64,000 bases of DNA from Opitutaceae bacterium (GTDB taxonomy: Bacteria; Verrucomicrobiota; Verrucomicrobiia; Opitutales; Opitutaceae). The DNA is taken from contig PLXS01000010.1 in NCBI GenBank assembly GCA_003151515.1, forward strand, positions 103,726 through 167,725, written 5' to 3'. Below the pieces are notes generated by a model. That model was not told where the DNA came from. It made no database searches and saw only the letters and a list, made by a program, of their open reading frames with translations. Made by a program: the position numbers and the translations under genes. Of this stretch, positions 16,016 through 25,182 are shown piece by piece. Each line of letters starts with the position of its first letter. Positions within the stretch are counted from its first letter, which is position 1.

Positions 16016-17683
16016 TCAGATCCGCTCCTTCAGCACGACCTTGAAGTCCCTCACGCTGAAGGTGACCTGCCTGCTGTCCACCCCTCCGGCGGCTGTCGGC
16101 GGCCGGTCGCTCTGGAACAGAAGGACGGTGTCGCCGGGCTTGAGCACGACTCCGGAAAAGGCGGCCCAGTTTTCGGCCGCATGCTTCAGTTTCCCGGACC
16201 AGGCCGTCTTGCCACCCAGCGTCACGATGGCGGAGCGCTCGTCGTCGCCCGAGAGCGCGAGCCCGAAGCTTATGTCGGCCCGGATCGCGAAGCGCTGCGG
16301 GTTGTGGATCGCGATCGTGCAATCGCCCCGGCTCCAGCGCCAGTAGTGCGGCCCGTACCTTTCGGGCGTCCACCAGTTGCGCGGGCCGTAGGTGATGTCG
16401 ACCCGGGTGCCCTCGACTTTATTGCGAATGAGCTCCTTCGGGCCCTCCAGGGTGAAGCATTGCGATTCGCTTTCCGGCGCCTTGAGGAGATTCGCCGAGC
16501 CAACGACTCCGATGTTGCCCGCGACCAGCAGCAGCGCCCACCAGCGGCTCCGGGGGACGAGGACGTTGAAGGCCAGCGTCATCGGCAGGAGCACGCGGGC
16601 GGCGGCCGAAGGATAGTCCCGCCAGACCGCGTCCCCAAGGAAGAGCAGCAGGAACGCGTAGCCCGCGCCCAGGCGCCACCACGGCTCGCGCCAGCGTATC
16701 CGGGAGGCGAAGAAGAGGAACTGCACGAGCAGGCCCGCAAGCACCAGGGCGTCCAGCTTCGCGTCGGTGGGGAAACCGGGCAGGTCGGCCACGAGGCTCG
16801 AGGCCGTGTCGACAAGCTTGTTGCGCAGCCCGACGAACGGGGCCGCGAAGTTGTCGAGCCCGGCGTCGCTGCCGCGCCCCAGCCAGGCGCGAAGGCAAAG
16901 CATCCACAGGGCGAGGGGAAGAAGGACGAGCGCCACCTGCCCGAGCCAGGACCTCCACGCCGCGGGCGCCGGGGTGCCGGGGGGCTTCAGGGCGCATGCG
17001 CCAAGGACATTCGTTTCCTTACCAAGCCCCCCGATCCCCATGACGAGCGCGCCCGCCCAGGTCCGCCCGGACTCAAGGAGCGCCATCGCGGCGGCGATCA
17101 AGAGCAGGCTCGGGCCCTCGAGGAGCGAGCGCCTCACGCTGAATATCAGGCCGAAAGAGAACAGCACGGCCGCCCACCTCAGGCAGTTGCCCCAGGACAA
17201 GGGCGGAAACCACCGGAACAGGAGCACGGCCAGCACGAGCCAGCAGGCCACGTTCTGCAACGCATAGACGTTCATGGCGCGCTCCGGGTCGCCCAAGCCG
17301 ACCGCCCATGCGGTCCACTCGAACAGGATGCGCCGGGCCCGGTAGGGCAGCCTGTCAACCGCCCGCCGCAGCGAAGGATCCCCAAGGCGGGGGTGCATCG
17401 CGATCTGGGCGTACCACTGCGCGTCGTAGCCGAAGGACCTCGGCATCTCGACGTGGTCCGCCGCCTTGAGCTCGGGAAGCGACACCGCGCGTTTCTGGTC
17501 CCCGAACTCGATCAGGTATGTGAAACCCCTGCCCGGGATGTAGAAGCGCGCGATGCTCCAGACGAAGAGCGCCGCGCAGGCGAGGCACGCGAGCCACCGG
17601 AGCGCCCGGGCCCACCCGCCGGCGGCCTGTTTGAATCCAGGGGTCAAAGGCGCACGATCCCACCGGCCTCGGCGCTGAAGCAA
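16016..17683 (-). CDS. Multi-pass membrane protein with C-terminal soluble domain
   Basis: The 555-residue product has a first helix at about residues 28-46, then a loop with 'FGYDAQWYAQIAMHP', then roughly eight further hydrophobic helices up to about residue 385. The last 160 residues are a mainly beta, water-soluble domain. The early loop with its Asp-Ala-Gln-Trp segment and the repeated short helices recall GT-C-fold glycosyltransferases or EpsG-like polysaccharide proteins, but I cannot assign a family. The methyltransferase gene lies 25 bases upstream on the same strand, so both may act on a cell-surface or exported glycan. Function is unproven. Confidence 0.7.
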   Translation of the reverse strand: MLQRRGRWDRAPLTPGFKQAAGGWARALRWLACLACAALFVWSIARFYIPGRGFTYLIEFGDQKRAVSLPELKAADHVEMPRSFGYDAQWYAQIAMHPRLGDPSLRRAVDRLPYRARRILFEWTAWAVGLGDPERAMNVYALQNVACWLVLAVLLFRWFPPLSWGNCLRWAAVLFSFGLIFSVRRSLLEGPSLLLIAAAMALLESGRTWAGALVMGIGGLGKETNVLGACALKPPGTPAPAAWRSWLGQVALVLLPLALWMLCLRAWLGRGSDAGLDNFAAPFVGLRNKLVDTASSLVADLPGFPTDAKLDALVLAGLLVQFLFFASRIRWREPWWRLGAGYAFLLLFLGDAVWRDYPSAAARVLLPMTLAFNVLVPRSRWWALLLVAGNIGVVGSANLLKAPESESQCFTLEGPKELIRNKVEGTRVDITYGPRNWWTPERYGPHYWRWSRGDCTIAIHNPQRFAIRADISFGLALSGDDERSAIVTLGGKTAWSGKLKHAAENWAAFSGVVLKPGDTVLLFQSDRPPTAAGGVDSRQVTFSVRDFKVVLKERI

Positions 17684-17708
17684 GTGCCGATTTGCATCTG
17701 CGCGGCGC

Positions 17709-18599
17709 TCAGACCGCCAGGTGCCTGCGCTTCACGCACAGGACCAGGTCCTGGTGGTCGGCGACGCCCGCGGGCAGGTGCGCCGCGATGTGAAAGTACC
17801 TGGACCACACCCTGTCGATGTAGGCGCGCGTATGCCACGCCGCCTGGTAGTACTCGGGCAGACCCTCGGTGCCCCCGTAGGGGTGGTAGAAGAACCCGTG
17901 CCCGTCCAGGGTGCGGCGGTCCTCGGCGCCCAGCTGGTCCCGGATCAGGCCGCCGCCCTGGGTCGAGAGCACGAGGAGCCCGTCGGGCTTCGCCAACCTC
18001 CTCAACTCCGCGAGCCACTTGAGCTGGAGGTCCTCGGGCAGGTGCGTGAAAACCGAGATGCCGTAGACCAGGTCGAAGGAGTCGGACTTGAACGGCGTGG
18101 GCGGAAGGTCCCCGTTTCGGGCAAAGGCGAACCGGGCCCGCCTCACCTCGTGCGGATAGCTCGCCAGGCACCAGGATATGGCCTCCCCGTCGATGTCGCA
18201 GCCCTGGAACCTGGACGTCGGGGCGAGCTCCGCCATGAAACGCAGGACGCGGGCGCAGCCGCAGCCAAAGTCCAGGATGCTGAGCCTATTCTCGAGGCTG
18301 ATCCGCTCGTCGACCGCCGCGAAGATGTCCAGGGCCGCGGCCCGGCCCACCTGCTCGAAGCCGGCGGCGTCGCTGCTCCCGTGAACGCGCGCAATCAGCC
18401 TTGACGGAGGGATCTTCGCCGAGGCCGCCATGACCGCGCCAACCTTGCGCCGGACGGCCTCGGGCACGCCGGGCCTGTTCTCCGCGTGCCCGAACTGGAC
18501 GTAGTGCCTCCAGGCCGAGGTCATCCGCCCCTCGTCGACGGCCCGGGCCACGTCCGGGTTGGCCCTGAGGTACGCGAGCGGGTCGAAGTTCTGCGACAT
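17709..18599 (-). CDS. Class I SAM-dependent methyltransferase
   Basis: The 296-residue protein (ATG at 18599; a TTG at 18668 would extend it by 23 residues) has an N-terminal 'DPLAYLRANPDV' ... 'HYVQFGHAENRP' motif, a short element often attached to glycan-modifying enzymes and secreted proteins. The Rossmann methyltransferase domain has motif I as 'LDFGCGCARVLRFM', an acidic residue after strand 2 (CDID), and motif IV-type 'FDLVYGISVFTHL'. Substrate is unknown. With the membrane protein downstream it may modify a polysaccharide or lipid. It is divergent from the HtrA-like gene. Confidence 0.82.
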   Translation of the reverse strand: MSQNFDPLAYLRANPDVARAVDEGRMTSAWRHYVQFGHAENRPGVPEAVRRKVGAVMAASAKIPPSRLIARVHGSSDAAGFEQVGRAAALDIFAAVDERISLENRLSILDFGCGCARVLRFMAELAPTSRFQGCDIDGEAISWCLASYPHEVRRARFAFARNGDLPPTPFKSDSFDLVYGISVFTHLPEDLQLKWLAELRRLAKPDGLLVLSTQGGGLIRDQLGAEDRRTLDGHGFFYHPYGGTEGLPEYYQAAWHTRAYIDRVWSRYFHIAAHLPAGVADHQDLVLCVKRRHLAV

Positions 18600-18695
18600 C
18601 GCGCCAAAAATGGCGGCCGCCGCTACCGCGCGCAACAGGTTCGTTGCGCCGGTGCGAGTGATTTGCAAAGGGGCGCGAAGCCCCCATCCTGTCGC

Positions 18696-19670
18696 ATGAC
18701 AGCATCACCATTGGAGCAGCTCGCTCCCGGGCAGGCCGATGAGGCCCTGCTGGATGCCTATTCTGGCGCCGTCTCGGCCGCGGTTGCCGCGGCGCGCCCC
18801 GCGGTCGTCCACATCGAGGTCGGCGCCGCGGGGTCGCCGGCGGGCGCAGGGTCCGGATTCTTCATATCGCCCGATGGGTACCTGCTGACCAACAGCCACG
18901 TCGTGCATGGCGCTGGCGCGCCTCGCGTGCTCCTGGCCGACGGCAGGAGTCTCTCCGCGGACCTGGTGGGCGACGACCCGGACAGCGATCTTGCGGTTCT
19001 TCGCGTGAGCGCCGACGAGATCTCGCACCTTGTCCTCGCCGACAGCGGCGCCGTGCGGCTGGGACAGGTTGCCATTGCGATCGGCTCCCCCATGGGCTTC
19101 CAGCAGACGGCGACCGCGGGGATCGTGAGCGGGCTCGGCCGCTCGCTGCGCGGCGCCTCCGGGAGGCTCATCGACAACGTGATCCAGACCGACGCCGCGC
19201 TCAATCCCGGCAATTCCGGGGGACCGCTTGTCGACTCGCGCGGCGAGGTCATCGGCGTCAACACGGCCATCATCCGCCCCGCGCAGGGCATCTGCTTCGC
19301 GATAGCGAGCAACACCGCGCGCTGGGTGGCCGCGTGGCTCATCAAGGAGGGGCGCATCCGGCGCAGCTTCATCGGCGTCGCGGGCCAGACCGTGCCGCTT
19401 CTGCGCAAGCTCGTGCACCACCATCGACTCGCCCAGGAGGCCGGCGTTCTGGTCGCCGGCATCGAGCCCGGGAGCCCCGCGGCGCTCGCCGGTCTCGCCG
19501 AGGGGGACATCGTGCTTGCCCTCGACGGCTCGCCGACGCCGGGCGTGGACGCCCTCCACAAGCTGCTCACGGGGGAGCGCGTCGGCGAGAGGGCGATCGT
19601 CACCTTCCTGCGGGGCGTCGAGCTGCGCCGCCATGCCATCATCCCCCTTGAGATCCCGGGCAGCCGCTAA
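18696..19670 (+). CDS. HtrA/DegP-like serine protease with PDZ domain
   Basis: The 324-residue protein holds the full trypsin-type triad: H68 in TNSHVV, D98 in DSDLAVL and S174 in GNSGGP. A single PDZ domain covers about residues 225-320 (AGVLVAGIEPGSPAALAGL). No signal peptide or membrane helix is visible at the N terminus, so unlike DegP it may work in the cytoplasm, or the true start may differ. It is convergent with a Ser/Thr kinase gene. The length is short for DegP but fits one-PDZ DegS-like proteins without the anchor. Confidence 0.86.
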   Translation: MTASPLEQLAPGQADEALLDAYSGAVSAAVAAARPAVVHIEVGAAGSPAGAGSGFFISPDGYLLTNSHVVHGAGAPRVLLADGRSLSADLVGDDPDSDLAVLRVSADEISHLVLADSGAVRLGQVAIAIGSPMGFQQTATAGIVSGLGRSLRGASGRLIDNVIQTDAALNPGNSGGPLVDSRGEVIGVNTAIIRPAQGICFAIASNTARWVAAWLIKEGRIRRSFIGVAGQTVPLLRKLVHHHRLAQEAGVLVAGIEPGSPAALAGLAEGDIVLALDGSPTPGVDALHKLLTGERVGERAIVTFLRGVELRRHAIIPLEIPGSR

Positions 19671-19686
19671 GGCGCGCGCGGGGCGC

Positions 19687-20778
19687 CTAGTGCAGGCGCG
19701 TCAGCAGGAAGAACAGGCCGACAAGGGCAAGGAGCGAGCCGGCGCCTATCAGGACGCCCGCGGCAATCGGCGTCCCAAGCAGGCTCAGCCGCCAGCGCGG
19801 CGCCTTGAGCCGGTCGCTGAGCCCGGTCACCCGGACCTGCTCCGGCGAATCCAGGTCCTTCTTCATTTCCCACGCGCCCTGGTAGCGCTCCCGCGGGTCG
19901 CGCCTCATGGCGCGAAGGACGATCTCCTCGGCCTGCGGCGATATCGAGGGGTTGAGCGAGCGCGGGGCGGCGGGGTCCCCGCTGACCCTTAGCTGGGCGG
20001 CCTCCCACGGGTCCTCGTGCGCGAACGGAAGGACGCCGGTCAACATCTGGTAGAGGATGACACCGACGCAGTAGATGTCGGTGCGAGCGTCGCAGCGCTT
20101 GTTGCGCACCTGCTCGGGCGCCATGTACTCCGGTGTGCCGAAGAGCGGCATGAGGCTGCCGAGGAACCCGCTTCCGGAGCTGATCTCCGAGGCGAGCCCG
20201 AAGTCCATGAGGCAGAGCGTGTGATCGCGGCAGATCATGACGTTGGCCGGCTTCAGGTCGCCGTGGACAATGTCCGCCTCGTGCATGGGGCCCAGCGCCT
20301 GACACAGGGCGCTCGCGATCGCGAGCGCGTCGCGCTCCGGGATCGGTCTGGAGCGGTGGATGACCAGGGCAAGCGTGCAGCCGTCGAGGTACTCCGTCAC
20401 GAAGTAGGGGCGGCTCCTGCCCTGCGGCGCCGCGACGAACCGGAGCACGCCGGGGCCGCCCAGCGAGGAGACGATCCGCTCCTCGCGCTGGAAGCGCCCA
20501 AACTGGGCCGGGTCGCTCTCCACCCTGGCTAGCGGCACCTTGACCGCGACGCTGGCGCCGCGGGCCTCCCGGTCCTCGGCCCTGTAGATGGTCGCCATTG
20601 CGCTGCGCCCGATCGCCTCCCGTATGATGAAGCGCCCGTCAAGGACGTGGCCTTCGGGCAGCTCCTCCTCCAACGGAGGCCCGAGCCCCTCGCGCTCCAG
20701 AAGGTCCTCGCAGCACGGGATGCCCGAAAGGGGCGTAGCGGCTGCTGGCCGCCCGTCGACTGCTGGAATGTCTGGCAT
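19687..20778 (-). CDS. Membrane-anchored Ser/Thr protein kinase (PknB-like)
   Basis: The 363-residue protein has a kinase domain at about residues 50-315: V-A-V-K with K80 for ATP, HGDLKPANV with catalytic D174, DFG with D192, and 'PEYMAPEQ' in the activation segment. The glycine-rich loop reads IGRSAMATIY, poorer in Gly than usual, and HRD is HGD; both occur in active bacterial kinases. One hydrophobic helix at about residues 338-358 anchors the C terminus, leaving almost nothing outside the membrane, so there is no sensor domain. Convergent with the protease gene. Targets are unknown. Confidence 0.88.
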   Translation of the reverse strand: MPDIPAVDGRPAAATPLSGIPCCEDLLEREGLGPPLEEELPEGHVLDGRFIIREAIGRSAMATIYRAEDREARGASVAVKVPLARVESDPAQFGRFQREERIVSSLGGPGVLRFVAAPQGRSRPYFVTEYLDGCTLALVIHRSRPIPERDALAIASALCQALGPMHEADIVHGDLKPANVMICRDHTLCLMDFGLASEISSGSGFLGSLMPLFGTPEYMAPEQVRNKRCDARTDIYCVGVILYQMLTGVLPFAHEDPWEAAQLRVSGDPAAPRSLNPSISPQAEEIVLRAMRRDPRERYQGAWEMKKDLDSPEQVRVTGLSDRLKAPRWRLSLLGTPIAAGVLIGAGSLLALVGLFFLLTRLH

Positions 20779-20999
20779 CCGGCCATCCTAAGGGCGCGGA
20801 CGGCCCGCCTGTGAGCCAAATAAACGGGAAAACGCGCTAAGAATTCATTAAGAGGGCGCCCGCCGGCCCCGTCCCAAAACCGGCGGGATCGCGAGAGATG
20901 AATTGCGCAATTGGCGCGCGCGGATTTCGTTAGGGATCTCGCAGCCGCAGGCGTCGCCCCCGAGGCGGCGCCCGCACCACCCACCTAACCGCCCAGAAC

Positions 21000-21692
21000 A
21001 TGAGCTCCGCGCCGGCCCCGCTGCAACTGAGCGGCCTAAAGAAGTCCTTCACGGTCCCCGACGGGGGCCGCAGAACGATCATCGACGTGCCGGGCTTCGC
21101 GCTGGGGTCCGGCGAGCACCTGGCGCTCAGGGGGGAGAGCGGCTCGGGCAAGACCACCTTCCTCAACCTTATCGCAGGGATCCTCGCCCCCGACGCGGGC
21201 TCGATCCTGGTCGGCGGAAGCGACATGGCGGCGCTCGGGGAGCACCGCCGCGACCTCCTGCGCGCGTCGGCCATAGGCTACATCTTCCAGACATTCAACC
21301 TGCTCCAGGGCTACTCTTGCCTTGAAAACGTCATGCTGGGCATGACGTTCGGGGCGCGGGCGGACAGGGCGCGGGCGCTGGAGCTCCTGGACCGCGTCGG
21401 CTTATCCGACCGGCTCCGCCACCGCCCGAGGCAGCTCTCCTCGGGCCAGCAGCAGCGAGTGGCCGTCGCCCGGGCCCTGGCGAAGCGCCCCAAGCTCGTC
21501 CTTGCTGACGAGCCGACGGGCAACCTCGACCGGCGCAACTCGAGGGAGGCCCTTGAACTCATACGCGAGACCTGCCTCGAGAGCGGCGCGGCCCTGCTGG
21601 TCGTGAGCCACGACCCGGAAGTCCTGGGCGCGTTCCAGAACGTGCGCGACTTCGCCGAGCTGAACGTGTGCCTGAAGGAGGCCGCGCCATGA
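21000..21692 (+). CDS. ABC transporter ATP-binding protein (LolD/MacB type)
   Basis: The 230-residue ATPase has Walker A GESGSGKT (45-52), a Q-loop in FQTFNLLQGYS, the signature LSSGQQQRVAVARAL and Walker B 'LVLADEPTGNL'. This combination is typical of the LolD/MacB/FtsE group that works with FtsX-type permeases. Its stop codon overlaps the start of such a permease (ATGA), so the two form a complex. The next gene encodes a His-rich lipoprotein and the convergent genes are zinc-uptake components, suggesting a metal-linked role, which is inference. Confidence 0.9.
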   Translation: MSSAPAPLQLSGLKKSFTVPDGGRRTIIDVPGFALGSGEHLALRGESGSGKTTFLNLIAGILAPDAGSILVGGSDMAALGEHRRDLLRASAIGYIFQTFNLLQGYSCLENVMLGMTFGARADRARALELLDRVGLSDRLRHRPRQLSSGQQQRVAVARALAKRPKLVLADEPTGNLDRRNSREALELIRETCLESGAALLVVSHDPEVLGAFQNVRDFAELNVCLKEAAP

Positions 21693-22891
21693 CCCTGCTC
21701 CTCATCGTCCGGCGTAGCCTGCGCCAGCACGCCCTCTCGACCATCATAACGGCGCTCTCGATCGCCCTGGCCGGCGGCCTGCTCATGTCCGTATGGGTCG
21801 TCAAGGAGCAGTCCCAGAGGACGTTCACGCAGGTGAACACGGGCTTTGACGCGGTCCTCGGGGCCCGCGGCTCGAAGCTGCAGCTCGTTCTCAACTCGAT
21901 CTTCCACCTCGAGGCCTCTCCAGGGAACATGCCGGCGTCGGACTATGAGTACATCAGGCGCCACCCCGCGGTGAAGATGGCGATACCCATCGCCGTCGGG
22001 GACAACCTGAGGGGCTACAGGATCGTGGGCACGATCCCGGAGCTGTTCACCAGGGTCGAGTATACGCCGGGGCGGCACTTCGCGCTCGCGTCGGGCAGGT
22101 TCTTCGATCCCGCGGAGAAGGAGGCCGTGGTCGGAAGCTTCGCCGCCCGAAAGCTGGGCCTTTCCGTGGGCGACTCCTTCCACCCCTTCCACGGCCTCAT
22201 CTACGATGCGGCCAACCAGCACCCGGAAACCTACCATGTGGTCGGCGTCCTTGCCCCGTCAAACACGCCCGCTGACAAGGTGGTTTGGATACCGATCCAC
22301 GGCCTTCAGACGATGACCGGCCACGACCCGCGCGCCGCCACAGACGTGAGCGCCGTCCTTGTCCAGCTGCGGTCCCCCTCGGCGGGCTTCATGCTCGACA
22401 TCATGTACAACAAGCAGGGCAACCGGCTCACGTTCGCCTACCCCATCGGAGCGATCATGGCCGAGCTTTTCCAGAAGATCGGCTGGTTCGACAGGGTGCT
22501 GTCGCTGGTCGCGTACCTTGTCGCTCTCGTCTCCGCCGCCGGCGTCCTCGTCGCGATCTACAACTCGATGGAGTCGAGGCGGCGCGACATCGCAATCCTG
22601 CGGGCCCTCGGCGCTGGCCGCTTCTTCATCTCCGGCGCGATCGTCTTCGAGGCGGCGCTCATCGGGGCGATCGGCATGGCGCTGGCATTCGGCGCGTACG
22701 TCGCGATCGTCTCGGTCGTGGCGGCGATCATCCAGGCCCAGACGGGCGTTCTCATCGAGACCTTCGCCTACAGCGCGGTGATGCTCTGGGCTCCTCTGGG
22801 GATGGTCGCCCTCTGCGGCCTCTCCGGCCTGCTTCCCGCGTGGAAGGCCTACCGCACCGACGTGGCCGAGAACCTTGCGCCGATATCCTGA
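21689..22891 (+). CDS. FtsX/MacB-type ABC transporter permease
   Basis: The 400-residue protein starts at the ATG overlapping the ATPase stop. It has one N-terminal helix (about 15-38), a large external domain of the MacB-core type (about 45-260), then three C-terminal helices with the typical 'SMESRRRDIAILRALGAGR' loop that couples to the ATPase. Such permeases drive lipoprotein release or conformational work in the periplasm rather than classic import. The lipoprotein gene follows after 19 bases. What is moved is not known. Confidence 0.87.
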   Translation: MTLLLIVRRSLRQHALSTIITALSIALAGGLLMSVWVVKEQSQRTFTQVNTGFDAVLGARGSKLQLVLNSIFHLEASPGNMPASDYEYIRRHPAVKMAIPIAVGDNLRGYRIVGTIPELFTRVEYTPGRHFALASGRFFDPAEKEAVVGSFAARKLGLSVGDSFHPFHGLIYDAANQHPETYHVVGVLAPSNTPADKVVWIPIHGLQTMTGHDPRAATDVSAVLVQLRSPSAGFMLDIMYNKQGNRLTFAYPIGAIMAELFQKIGWFDRVLSLVAYLVALVSAAGVLVAIYNSMESRRRDIAILRALGAGRFFISGAIVFEAALIGAIGMALAFGAYVAIVSVVAAIIQAQTGVLIETFAYSAVMLWAPLGMVALCGLSGLLPAWKAYRTDVAENLAPIS

Positions 22892-22910
22892 GCCGCCGGA
22901 GGGCCGCGCG

Positions 22911-23402
22911 ATGAGACGCCGCCTGACACGATGCGCCGCCATAATCCTCGCGGCCGTCGCGGCCGCGGGCGGTTGCTCCAAGGCGCCTGCGCCGGCGTCC
23001 GCCCCCGCCCCCGCCCGCCACCACGAGCACCATCCGCCGCATGGGGGCACGCCCATGGTGCTGGGGGACGAGGTCTACCACCTGGAGCTCGTGCTCGACG
23101 CCCAGGCAGGGGTGCTTCAGGCCTATGTCCTGGACGGCGAGATGGAGAATTTCGTCCGGTGCGCCGCGCCCTCGATTGTCGTCGACGCGATGGTCGGCGG
23201 CAAGCCCGAGTCGGTCGCCCTCGAGCCGGTGGCCAACGCCGCCACGGGCGAGACGGCCGGCGACACCGCGCTCTTCGAGGGCCGCGCCGACTGGCTTGTG
23301 GGCGCAAGGGACTTTGACGGGGCCGTGCGCAGCGTGACGGTGCGCGGCACCACCTTCTCCGGCGTCACGTTCAACTTCCCCAGGGGCAACGACTCCGATT
23401 GA
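22911..23402 (+). CDS. Histidine-rich lipoprotein, putative metal-binding
   Basis: The 163-residue product starts at ATG 22911 and has a signal peptide with lipobox A-A-G-G-C, C22 being the lipid site. Right after a Pro/Ala spacer comes HHEHHPPH (residues 37-44), a cluster likely to bind zinc, copper or nickel. The rest is a beta-rich domain beginning 'LGDEVYHLELVLD'; proteins with this domain occur near metal transporters, but I cannot name the family. It is third in an apparent operon with an FtsX-type ABC transporter and ends nine bases from the convergent znuA gene, so a role in zinc trafficking is plausible. Confidence 0.75.
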   Translation: MRRRLTRCAAIILAAVAAAGGCSKAPAPASAPAPARHHEHHPPHGGTPMVLGDEVYHLELVLDAQAGVLQAYVLDGEMENFVRCAAPSIVVDAMVGGKPESVALEPVANAATGETAGDTALFEGRADWLVGARDFDGAVRSVTVRGTTFSGVTFNFPRGNDSD

Positions 23403-23410
23403 GCGGGCGC

Positions 23411-24307
23411 CTAGCGCGCCAGGGCGTCCACGATCGCGCTCAGGTTGTGCCTGTACATGGACGCGTAATCCTCCGCGCCGCTGCCCGCGGGCCCGAGGCC
23501 GTCGGCGTAGAGCGTCCCCCCGAGGCGGACTCCGGTCTCGGCGATGAGGCTCTCGACGAGCCTTGGGCTGGCGCTGCTCTCGACGAAGACGGCCCCCACC
23601 CGCTCGGCGCGCACGAAGTCGACCAGCTGCGCAAGGCGCCGCGCGTCCGGCTCGCTCTCGGTGGACAGCCCGCTGACCGGCCGAACCGTGAAACCGTAGT
23701 CATGGGCGAGGTAGGCGAACGCGTCGTGCGAGGTCACGAGGATGCGCCGGCCGGCGGGGAGCCTAGCCGCCTCCAGCGAGGCCCAGGACTGAAGCGCCTC
23801 GAGCTTGCGGCGGTACCGGCCGGCGTTCGCCGCGAACGCCTGCGCTGAAGCTGGGCGCAGCCTGGCAAGCTCCGAGCGGACAAGGTCCGTTGCGAAGATA
23901 ACGTTGCCGATGCTGTGCCACCAGTGGGGGTCCTTCTCGGCTGCCCCGGACGTGCCGTCGGCCATGGTCAGGACGAGGGGCACCCGGTCGCCCACGGCGA
24001 CGACCAGGCCCGAGGGGGCGGAGCTCGCAACCACGCGCTCCAGGTACGGCTCCAGCCTCAAGCCCGAGGCGAGAACGAGGTCGGCGTCCACGAGCATGCG
24101 GATGTCCGCAGGGGAAGGGTTGAACACATGGGGGTCGACGCCCGGTCGCACGAGCCCCGAGACAACCACCTCGCTTCCGCCGACCTCGCGAGCGATCTCG
24201 GTGAGGACGGTGCTCAGGGTGACGACCCGAATCGGGGCGCCCACTGCCCGGCCGGCCGCGACCGCGAAGGCCGCTGCAAGCACCAGCAGCGCTCGGGTCG
24301 GTTTCAT
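23411..24307 (-). CDS. znuA: Zinc/manganese ABC transporter substrate-binding protein
   Basis: The 298-residue protein has a signal peptide ending near A-V-G-A-P and the cluster A-I (ZnuA/TroA/PsaA) fold. Likely metal ligands are H60 (GVDPHVF), H128 (DPHWW), H194 (SHDAFAYL) and D269 (YADGL). A His at the third position, where manganese-binding PsaA has Glu, favours zinc. The His-rich loop of some ZnuA proteins is missing; the adjacent lipoprotein could supply it, which is inference. The permease gene lies upstream (8-base gap), so this is the last gene of znuC-znuB-znuA. Confidence 0.9.
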   Translation of the reverse strand: MKPTRALLVLAAAFAVAAGRAVGAPIRVVTLSTVLTEIAREVGGSEVVVSGLVRPGVDPHVFNPSPADIRMLVDADLVLASGLRLEPYLERVVASSAPSGLVVAVGDRVPLVLTMADGTSGAAEKDPHWWHSIGNVIFATDLVRSELARLRPASAQAFAANAGRYRRKLEALQSWASLEAARLPAGRRILVTSHDAFAYLAHDYGFTVRPVSGLSTESEPDARRLAQLVDFVRAERVGAVFVESSASPRLVESLIAETGVRLGGTLYADGLGPAGSGAEDYASMYRHNLSAIVDALAR

Positions 24308-24315
24308 GGCAATCC

Positions 24316-25182
24316 CTATCCCTTACCGCCGGCGCGCAGCGTCCGGATGGCCCCGTAGCGGGGGCTGAAGAGCGCCGAGGCCACGAACACCGCGCCAAGG
24401 CAGAGGACCACGGCCGCGCCGCTCGCAAGGCCCGCGTGGAAGCTGATGAGTATGCCGACAAGCGAGCCAAGGAGCGCCAGGCACACCGATGTTACGAGCA
24501 TCGTGACGAACCGGTCGCACCAGAGGTAGGCGCTCACCGCCGGCAGCAGGAAGAGCCCGAGCGCCAGCACGACCCCCATCGTCTGCATCGCCGCGACGAG
24601 GTTTAGCACCGTCAGCGTGAGGAATCCCAGGTGGACTAGCCCGCCGCGGCCGCCCGTGGCGCGGTGGAACACGGGATCGAAGGTCTCCAGCAGGATGCTG
24701 CGGTAGAACAGGACGAACACCGCCACCGTGACCGCGCTGACGACGAGCGCGAGGCGCAGGTCCGATGGGCTGACTCCAAGCACGTTGCCGAAGAGGAAGT
24801 CCGCCAGGTTGACCCGCGTCGGCAGCTTGCTGATGAGCGCGACGCCGGCGGCGAAGAACACAATGAACAGGGACCCGAAGGCCGCATCCTCCTTTACGCG
24901 CGTCAGGCGGCTAAGGAGCGCGCTGCCGAGGGCCGTGAGGAGGCCCGCGGCAAGCCCGCCGAAGAACAGCGCCGCGGTGCTTGTCCCGAAGAGGAGCCAC
25001 GCCGCGGCGATCCCGGGCAAGAGCGAATGCGAGAGGGCGTCGCCCATGAGCGCCAGCCGGCGAAGGACGAGGACGCAGCCCAGCAGGCCCCCGCTCACCC
25101 CGAGGAGGAACGCCGAGAGCAGTCCGCGGCGCATGAACTCGTATGAGAACGGCGCCAGGAGAAGGTCGTGCAGGGCGCTCAT
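24316..25182 (-). CDS. znuB: Zinc/manganese ABC transporter permease
   Basis: The 288-residue protein (ATG at 25182, overlapping the ATPase stop in ATGA) has about eight membrane helices. The segments 'LVLRRLALMGDALSHSLLPG' and 'MGVVLALGLFLLPA' are characteristic of ABC-3 family (ZnuB/MntB) permeases. It forms the channel for the metal delivered by the binding protein encoded downstream. A longer open frame to 25395 is only antisense or overlapping sequence inside the ATPase gene. Confidence 0.9.
   Translation of the reverse strand: MSALHDLLLAPFSYEFMRRGLLSAFLLGVSGGLLGCVLVLRRLALMGDALSHSLLPGIAAAWLLFGTSTAALFFGGLAAGLLTALGSALLSRLTRVKEDAAFGSLFIVFFAAGVALISKLPTRVNLADFLFGNVLGVSPSDLRLALVVSAVTVAVFVLFYRSILLETFDPVFHRATGGRGGLVHLGFLTLTVLNLVAAMQTMGVVLALGLFLLPAVSAYLWCDRFVTMLVTSVCLALLGSLVGILISFHAGLASGAAVVLCLGAVFVASALFSPRYGAIRTLRAGGKG

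Noticed and set aside
16181..18022. Plus-strand frame of 613 codons
   Set aside because: Runs opposite the membrane protein and methyltransferase; no domain recognised and strong Arg/Pro/Glu bias.
23411..24307. Manganese-specific binding protein (PsaA-like)
   Set aside because: The third ligand position is His (SHDAF) rather than the Glu of PsaA, favouring zinc, though this does not exclude manganese uptake.
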